A DNA stretch of 64,000 bases from Geomonas silvestris (GTDB taxonomy: Bacteria; Desulfobacterota; Desulfuromonadia; Geobacterales; Geobacteraceae). Below, piece by piece: positions 60,431 through 64,000 of the stretch. Position 1 is the stretch's first letter. Each line of letters opens with the position of its first letter. The stretch spans positions 62,001 through 126,000 of the forward strand of contig NZ_BLXX01000005.1 of NCBI RefSeq assembly GCF_014193515.1, read 5' to 3'. A program made the position numbers and the translations under genes. The notes under the pieces are model-generated. The model made no database searches. It was not told the origin of the DNA and worked only from the letters and a program-made list of their open reading frames with translations.

Positions 60431-60660
60431 ATTTGTGTAAAATCCCCCTCTTTTTTTTGCTCGCCAGGCTGACCCCGTCAAAGTTTTCCGAGCCTTGAGC
60501 CGTTCAAGACAACTTTCTGAAAAACAATTACTTTTTGGTCAACTAGGGCGAGGCCTTATGCTTGGGTGAAAATTTTTCTAAAGTTATCCTCTTACGTGAC
60601 GACAAGGGAATTGCTGACGCGCTGGACAAACCAAATGCTTATTGATTGACGTATACTAAT

Positions 60661-60687
60661 TTGACAAAAGCTAACAATGCCTATAAT
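60661..60687 (+). promoter_or_regulatory. consensus-like sigma-70 promoter
   Basis: TTGACA (60661-60666) and TATAAT (60682-60687) are both perfect consensus boxes with a 15-base spacer, slightly short. The nearest downstream frame is the small exported protein at 60805. Confidence 0.5.
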
Positions 60688-60804
60688 AGTGTAAACGCTT
60701 GAATAGTGCAGGTGCCCTTTGAACGTATGACACAATTTTTCGAACCGTGATTTTTCCAGCCACGGCTCGGTGAGGTTCGTGTGTTTCATTGGTTGCAAAT
60801 TAAA

Positions 60805-61152
60805 ATGCGCACGTTCAGATTCCTGCTGCCCCTGCCTTTTCTGGTGCTGCTCGTGCTGTATGGTTACTCTTTCAACCATCAGCACAAAGCTGGCGCTGTC
60901 TATGACGAAAAGGACCCCCGCCACGTCTTCTCCAGCTGTGAACTCCTCAAGATCAAGAAATGTGACAGCGCGTCGTGCATCGTCTCTGCTGAGGCACCCG
61001 TGCCGGCTGTGCTCACTCCGCTTCTGGCTGTCCCGGAGCGCAATGACCTCGCAATCGTGTGGCATTGCGAGGGATGGGTTCCCCGTGTATCGCTTCCCTG
61101 CTTTGCCGCCCTCTCGTGCCCAAACCGGGCTTCACCTGCCTTTCCCGCTTAA
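60805..61152 (+). CDS. possible small exported protein of unknown function
   Basis: A 115-residue frame. From the ATG (MRTFRFLLPLPFLVLLVLYG) there is a plausible signal peptide or membrane anchor, and then SFNHQHKAGAVYDEKDPRH and a cysteine-rich middle (SSCELLKIKKCDSASC). The C-terminal 45 residues look less protein-like and may not be coding. There is no good ribosome-binding site. A consensus promoter lies 118 bases upstream. No family is recognised, and the frame may be a chance or decayed reading. Confidence 0.35.
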   Translation: MRTFRFLLPLPFLVLLVLYGYSFNHQHKAGAVYDEKDPRHVFSSCELLKIKKCDSASCIVSAEAPVPAVLTPLLAVPERNDLAIVWHCEGWVPRVSLPCFAALSCPNRASPAFPA

Positions 61153-61439
61153 TCACACCCATACCAAGATCAACTGACCCGTCTGCAGCACCCGCACGCA
61201 GGTGCGTTCCCGCGCCCAGCGCTCGTCACCTCGCGTGCGCTTAACGCCGGACCCGACACTGCGCGAGGCCGGGGTTCGCCTGTTCATTACCGGGTTGCTG
61301 CTCAAAATCGTGTGCGATAACGGCTTCATAGCCATTCCGGCTGATGTAGCACCCTGACAGAAAGGAGGGGAGGACCGCAAAAGCACTTCCGAAGGCCCGA
61401 CAAAGCTAGAGAACCAAACGCCATCTAAAGGAGAAAGAG

Positions 61440-64000
61440 ATGAGAAGTAATCAAACAGCAGGTCTGATTAAGTATCTAGCTCTTTGTTCCATCTTGCTGC
61501 TCGCAGCGCTCATGTTCGGCTGCTCCGGCGACAACGGCAAGGATGCCAGTGCCGCCGGCACGGTAAGCGGTAAGGTCGTCGACACCTACGGCAACAACGT
61601 CGCGGGTGCGACGGTTGCCACGTCGATAAACAGCGACCCCTTCAACGCGACCACCGACGCCAGCGGCTCCTACGCGCTGACCCTGGCCCCCGGCCCCCGC
61701 ACCTTCACGGTCTCCGCCCCCGGCTACATAAGCTACAGCCAGAGCCTCGAGGCGGTAGCCGGCAAGACCACCACGCTCAACGTCACCCTCAATCCAAGCG
61801 GCCCGGCCGCGGTCACCGCCGCGCGCGCCGATGCGGTGAACCCGGTCCTCCCGGGGAGCCAGCTCGCCCTGACCGCCAAGCTGTTCAAGTTCGACCCGGC
61901 GCTGGCCAACCAGACCCCGACCTATGCCTGGAGCGTGGTCTCCGGGCCGGCGGTCACCTTCAGCGACCCGAACGCGGCCAACCCCACGGTTACCCTCGCC
62001 TCGGCAGCCGCCTTCAAGAAGTACCTGGTCGAGATGGCCGCACCGCTTTACAAGGTGAGCCCGGACGAGCCGCCGGTCCCCATCAACCGTTACCAGGTGG
62101 TCCCCTTCTCCTACGAGCAGGCGATGTCCCAGGGTAACACCACCAAGCTGAAGGTGACGGCGACCATCGGTGGGAAGTCGTACACCTCCACTATTTCGGT
62201 GGCTGCCCGGATTCCGGCAGTCCCCTCGACCGGCCTGCAGAACGTGCCGGTCAAGCAGCCGGTGGTGCTCGAGGGGCAGGTCCCCTTCAAGGATGCCAAC
62301 GGCAACCTGGTCTTCACCCCCAGGACCACCTGGAACTGGTCCGTCGTGGGACCGGGCGGTCCCGTGACCGTGAACGACCCGACGACCGCCTATCCGGACT
62401 TCACCCCGGCCACCGCGGGGACCTATGTGGTCTCCGAAGGGGGGGCCGTGGTGCTGCAGGTCTTCGCCGGCACCTACGCCGGCATGATGGCTGCCGCAGC
62501 GACCCCCGACGCGGGGTGCAACGGCTGCCACAACGACAAGGTGACCAGCTGGCTGCAGACCGGCCACAAGGACGTCCTCTACGCCGGGATCCGCGAGCCG
62601 CTTCCGGACGGCCACTACGCCATGACCTGCACCCCGTGCCACACGGTCGGCAACGGCGCCACCGGTTCCAACGGCTTCGCCGACGCGGCGGCAGCCGAAG
62701 GGCTCACCAACTTCACCAAGCTGCAGGGGGACCTCAACGCCGAGGCGGATTTCTGGAAGAGCAACCCGAACTCCGCGAAGCTCGCCGGTATCCAGTGCGA
62801 AAACTGCCACGGCCCGCAGGCCAACTCGGGTCAGCACCAGGTAAGCCCCAACGACGGCAGCCCCATCGCGGTCAACTCCCGGGTGAGCTACTCGGCGAAC
62901 GTCTGCGCCACCTGCCACGCCCGCGCCCCCAAGCACGGACGCTTCTCGCAGTGGAAGAACAGCGGTCACGCCTCGTACGCCACGGTCACCTTCAACTCGA
63001 ACCCCGACGGGACCCTGAGCGCCTCCTGCGCCTGCTGCCACACCGCGCAGGGCTTCAAGGCCTACACGAAGATCCTGCCGACCGCAAACGGCAACCGTGC
63101 CCTCACCGCGCTGCCGGCGAGCCTCACCGTCAACAACGCCGAACCGATCACCTGCTCGGCCTGCCACCTCGTGCACAGCGAAGGTAAATCGGTGGCCGCC
63201 GAGGTCGGGAACGCCTACCAGGACGTGAACGCAGCGAACCTCACCCCGGTCGGTTCCATCGCCGGCAGCACCTACATGCTCCCCAGCGGTTTCGCGGCTA
63301 ACGGCGTCGGCAAGGGTGCCCTGTGCATCGCCTGCCACAACAGCCGCCAGGGGATCAGCGGTGGCGCCCCGTTCCTGCACGAGGACGGCGACACCAAGTT
63401 CGGGACGCTCGCCAGCTACGGTGCTCCCCACGAAGCCTGCCAGGGCGACGTGCTCATGGGGCGCAACGCCTACTGGATGGGGACCAGCCGCTACAACAGC
63501 CCGCAGACCCGCTCCAAGCACTCCTACATCGCGGATACCTGCGTCACCTGCCACATGGAGCTGACCACCCTGGATCTCACCCTCGCGGAGCCGGGCCAGA
63601 CCCGTCACGACTTCAAGGCAACCACCGACGTCTGCAACAAGTGCCACACCTCCTACTCGGCCGAGTCGGTGCAGAGCACCTTCGACGCCAAGCTCCAGGC
63701 GATCAAGGCTGCCGTGGGGTACGCCATCCTGCAGATCAAGTTCGACAACGTGATCCCGGCGAATACCAGCGCCGTTTTGGTCGCCAACCGCTCCGGCATG
63801 GTCGACGTGACCACGGCAAGCGGCACCAAAAGGTGGTTCATCAACGACAAGACCGGTCAGGACGCCTTCCTGGCCGACCCCAACAACGGTGGTGCCCTGG
63901 TGCAGGGTTGCACCGACAACGGCAACGGTACCGCTAACTGCACCGGCTACCTCGCCAACGCCACGGTGACCTTCAACGCGAACGCTACCGTTACCGCCGC
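61440..64000 (+). CDS. multiheme c-type cytochrome lipoprotein, 5' part
   Basis: The first 853 codons of a gene that leaves the window on the right. AAAGGAG precedes the ATG. A signal peptide ends in a lipobox-like ALMFGC. Residues 35-125 form a carboxypeptidase-regulatory/beta-sandwich domain (GTVSGKVVDTYGNNVAGATV, then SGSYALTLAPGPRTFTVSAPG). Residues 125-345 are further sandwich-like domains. From about residue 360 come nine heme-binding motifs: CNGCH, CTPCH, CENCH, CATCH, CACCH, CSACH, CIACH, CVTCH and CNKCH. After the ninth, about 115 residues of non-heme sequence run to the window edge. It is likely an outer-surface electron carrier. Confidence 0.9.
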   Translation, partial: MRSNQTAGLIKYLALCSILLLAALMFGCSGDNGKDASAAGTVSGKVVDTYGNNVAGATVATSINSDPFNATTDASGSYALTLAPGPRTFTVSAPGYISYSQSLEAVAGKTTTLNVTLNPSGPAAVTAARADAVNPVLPGSQLALTAKLFKFDPALANQTPTYAWSVVSGPAVTFSDPNAANPTVTLASAAAFKKYLVEMAAPLYKVSPDEPPVPINRYQVVPFSYEQAMSQGNTTKLKVTATIGGKSYTSTISVAARIPAVPSTGLQNVPVKQPVVLEGQVPFKDANGNLVFTPRTTWNWSVVGPGGPVTVNDPTTAYPDFTPATAGTYVVSEGGAVVLQVFAGTYAGMMAAAATPDAGCNGCHNDKVTSWLQTGHKDVLYAGIREPLPDGHYAMTCTPCHTVGNGATGSNGFADAAAAEGLTNFTKLQGDLNAEADFWKSNPNSAKLAGIQCENCHGPQANSGQHQVSPNDGSPIAVNSRVSYSANVCATCHARAPKHGRFSQWKNSGHASYATVTFNSNPDGTLSASCACCHTAQGFKAYTKILPTANGNRALTALPASLTVNNAEPITCSACHLVHSEGKSVAAEVGNAYQDVNAANLTPVGSIAGSTYMLPSGFAANGVGKGALCIACHNSRQGISGGAPFLHEDGDTKFGTLASYGAPHEACQGDVLMGRNAYWMGTSRYNSPQTRSKHSYIADTCVTCHMELTTLDLTLAEPGQTRHDFKATTDVCNKCHTSYSAESVQSTFDAKLQAIKAAVGYAILQIKFDNVIPANTSAVLVANRSGMVDVTTASGTKRWFINDKTGQDAFLADPNNGGALVQGCTDNGNGTANCTGYLANATVTFNANATVTA

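Noticed and set aside
61386-61439. GEMM (cyclic dinucleotide) riboswitch before the cytochrome gene
   Set aside because: The words CCGCAAAAGC and CGACAAAGCT recall parts of the motif, but the tetraloop stem and the 3' half are missing.
61476-63647. A 723-codon minus-strand frame opposite the cytochrome gene
   Set aside because: It lies antisense to a gene with nine CxxCH motifs and a ribosome-binding site; its composition is that of a high-GC shadow.

Overview
The window looks like the chromosome of a Geobacter-group bacterium (Geobacterales, Desulfuromonadota). This is inferred from a long multiheme c-type cytochrome lipoprotein, a heme-synthesis cluster with a fused uroporphyrinogen methyltransferase/synthase, a two-subunit glycine decarboxylase, MofA/OmpB-like multicopper oxidases and high GC with heavy NNC/NNG codon use. 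No ribosomal RNA gene is present to fix the genus.

Region 1 (1-19.7 kb) is core chromosome. The 5' end of a 2-hydroxyacyl-CoA dehydratase subunit gene and a small membrane protein gene read leftward. The glycine cleavage operon gcvT-gcvH-gcvPA-gcvPB follows, then a LipM-type octanoyltransferase, lipA and an M23 peptidase, so the lipoylation genes sit beside the lipoyl-dependent GcvH. After a TlpA/thioredoxin pair comes the tetrapyrrole cluster: siroheme synthase domain, CcsB-like cytochrome c biogenesis protein, hemA, hemC, cobA-hemD fusion and hemB. A 42-bp tandem repeat array, a cupin, a metallo-beta-lactamase-fold hydrolase, a SUI1/YciH protein, an S4 protein, a YeiP-like elongation factor P and tRNA-Phe complete the region.

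Region 2 (19.66-60.34 kb) appears to be a 40.7-kb genomic island. Its left edge is the intact tRNA-Phe and its right edge is a 46-bp copy of that tRNA's 3' end (45/46 identical). No integrase is recognisable. The cargo is: two overlapping sensor kinases; a DUF1972-like glycosyltransferase; a leftward polysaccharide operon (Wza-like exporter, unknown exported protein, Wzz-like protein, Wzx flippase, methyltransferase, Wzy-like polymerase, two glycosyltransferases, FkbM methyltransferase, GH99/WbsX-like protein, then a seven-repeat lipoprotein); an FKBP isomerase; two paralogous multicopper oxidases, each preceded by a small exported protein; a WecA/MraY-like initiating transferase; an ISL3 transposase fragment; an orphan NarL-type regulator; a tripartite EmrAB/OprM-type efflux operon with azoreductase and DUF190 genes, divergent from a sigma-54 activator; an isochorismatase-like hydrolase and a DsbA-like protein.

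Region 3 (60.4-64 kb) is chromosome again. It holds a transcription terminator, a strong promoter-like sequence, a doubtful small exported protein and the first 853 codons of a multiheme cytochrome c lipoprotein (nine CxxCH motifs visible) that runs off the window.

The island pairs a Wzx/Wzy-type surface polysaccharide system with two secreted copper oxidases sharing a five-unit C-terminal repeat domain. A combined extracellular matrix and metal-oxidation role is possible but is inference.
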